DNA from: an uncultured Bacteroidota bacterium
GTDB lineage: Bacteria; Bacteroidota; Bacteroidia; B-17B0; Aurantibacillaceae
NCBI GenBank assembly: GCA_903923915.1
Contig: CAIXZI010000249.1
Coordinates: forward strand, 1-6,617
Reading direction: 5' to 3'
Length of the DNA: 6,617 bases
Position numbers and translations under genes: made by a program. This document shows, piece after piece, positions 5,835 through 6,617 of this stretch. The notes beneath the pieces were generated by a model. That model was not told the DNA's origin, did no database searches, and saw only the letters and a program-made list of their open reading frames with translations. Each line of letters begins with the position of its first letter. The stretch's first letter is position 1.

Positions 5835-5864
5835 TTGGCTAAAATAGAAATTTAATTATATTTG
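5835..5864 (+). promoter_or_regulatory. Bacteroidota-type promoter of the outer-membrane protein gene
   Basis: TTG (5835-5837), a 19-base spacer and TATATTTG (5857-5864) match TTG / TAnnTTTG exactly. The expected transcription start is near 5868-5872, about 15 bases before the ATG at 5886. For the divergent gene at 5810 only a one-mismatch -7 box, minus-strand TATTTTAG (5848-5841), is visible, without a good -33 element, so the two promoters may overlap. Confidence 0.75.
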
Positions 5865-5885
5865 TAAGCTAATTATTAAAATGTA

Positions 5886-6617
5886 ATGCGATTTAAGTTA
5901 CTTATATTCTCTATATTTTTAAGCAGTTTAGCGGTAGCGCAATACCGTTGGGACTATGGATTTCAGCTTGGCGCATCTAATTATTTAGGTGATATAGGCG
6001 GAAAACAATCAACCCGCAAAGATTTTGTAAGCGATATGAAATTGGCTGAAACCCGTTGGGCCGGAGCTGCATTTGTACGTTATAAATTTAGCCCAAAATT
6101 ATCGGTAAGAGCGCAATTTGCTTACCAGCGCATACAAGGGGCAGATTCGTTGTCTGTTAACCCTGCTCGTCATGCACGTAATCTTAATTTTAAAAACGAT
6201 ATATTTGAGTTAAGTGTTACCCCACAACTTACTATTTACGAAAATCAAGATTTAGGTTCTAGTTACCGTTTTAAATGGGCTTTTAATTTTTATGTGTTTG
6301 CCGGTGTTGGTATTATGCACCATAACCCACAGGCTTATTACCAAGATGAGTGGGTTAGCCTTCAGCCGCTACATACTGAAAACACTAATTACAGCTTATG
6401 GCAGGGTGTTATTCCTTTGGGAACAGGCTTTTACTTTACACTTAAAAAGAAACACCGCATAGGTTTTGAATATAACTGGCGTATTTTATTTACCGATTAT
6501 TTGGATGATGTAAGTAAAAAATACGTTGACCCATCTACACTTAGTAAAGAGGGTGCAGCTTTAGCCGACAGATCAACCATACAATCTGCTGGTGGAGATG
6601 CAGTTTTTTTAAAGAAT
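5886..6617 (+). CDS. DUF6089-like outer-membrane beta-barrel protein, 3'-truncated
   Basis: The frame runs from ATG 5886 to the right edge without a stop: 244 codons, so the end is missing. Residues 1-18 are a signal peptide: Arg2/Lys4, a hydrophobic core LLIFSIFLSSL, and a cleavage site AVA|Q after residue 18. The mature part begins YRWDYGFQLGASNYLGDIGG, the pattern I associate with DUF6089-type barrels of Bacteroidota, and continues with alternating strands ending in aromatic residues (AAFVRYKFSPKLSVRAQFAYQRI; FYVFAGVGIMHHNP; VIPLGTGFYFTLKKKHRIGFEYNWRILFTDYLDDV). It should be an outer-membrane barrel of unknown cargo. The earlier ATG at 5881 is followed at once by TAA and cannot be the start. 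A consensus promoter precedes the gene. DUF assignment is from memory of the family; the barrel and secretion calls are more certain. Confidence 0.85.
   Translation, partial: MRFKLLIFSIFLSSLAVAQYRWDYGFQLGASNYLGDIGGKQSTRKDFVSDMKLAETRWAGAAFVRYKFSPKLSVRAQFAYQRIQGADSLSVNPARHARNLNFKNDIFELSVTPQLTIYENQDLGSSYRFKWAFNFYVFAGVGIMHHNPQAYYQDEWVSLQPLHTENTNYSLWQGVIPLGTGFYFTLKKKHRIGFEYNWRILFTDYLDDVSKKYVDPSTLSKEGAALADRSTIQSAGGDAVFLKN

Overview
The window is AT-rich, about one third G+C by eye, and reads as a chromosomal segment of a Bacteroidota bacterium. Three things support this. Genes are preceded by A-rich leaders rather than Shine-Dalgarno sequences. Two very good promoters match the Bacteroidota consensus TTG-N19-TAnnTTTG. 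The gene content includes the Bacteroidota-type GlmU-like protein and a DUF6089-like outer-membrane barrel. Class, order and genus cannot be fixed from the sequence. No tRNA, rRNA, insertion sequence, CRISPR array or phage gene was found.

Layout, left to right: the 3' part of an RsuA/RluB-type rRNA pseudouridine synthase gene (+, truncated by the left edge) ends at 897 and is followed by an 11-bp palindrome with a T8 tract that looks like its terminator. A 206-base gap (972-1177) holds no confident gene, only a suggestive minus-strand reading frame. Four minus-strand units follow: a GlmU-like sugar-phosphate nucleotidyltransferase/acyltransferase (1178-2350); the pair siaC (2497-2877) and siaB (2890-3441), with its own promoter and its own intrinsic terminator; a GNAT/FemAB-like acyltransferase (3508-4719); and a FabK/nitronate-monooxygenase-family flavoprotein (4863-5810). 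Finally a divergent plus-strand gene for a secreted outer-membrane beta-barrel protein starts at 5886 under a consensus promoter and runs off the right edge.

Most genes look like independent housekeeping or envelope functions. The one obvious functional unit is siaB-siaC, a GHKL-fold kinase and its small phospho-substrate. In Pseudomonas this pair works with a PP2C phosphatase (SiaA) and a diguanylate cyclase (SiaD). Neither is present here, so the output of the switch is unknown and this is the most interesting system in the window.

The second point of interest is a pair of related imperfect palindromes (917-962 and 4790-4849). They share the 10-nt outer arms GCCACAGATT / AATCTGTGGC and contain repeated CACAGAT half-sites, and look like two members of a dispersed intergenic repeat family. 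Two TTG codons that could be taken as starts (4752 and 3462) are argued against; in siaB the TTG lies inside the promoter -7 box.
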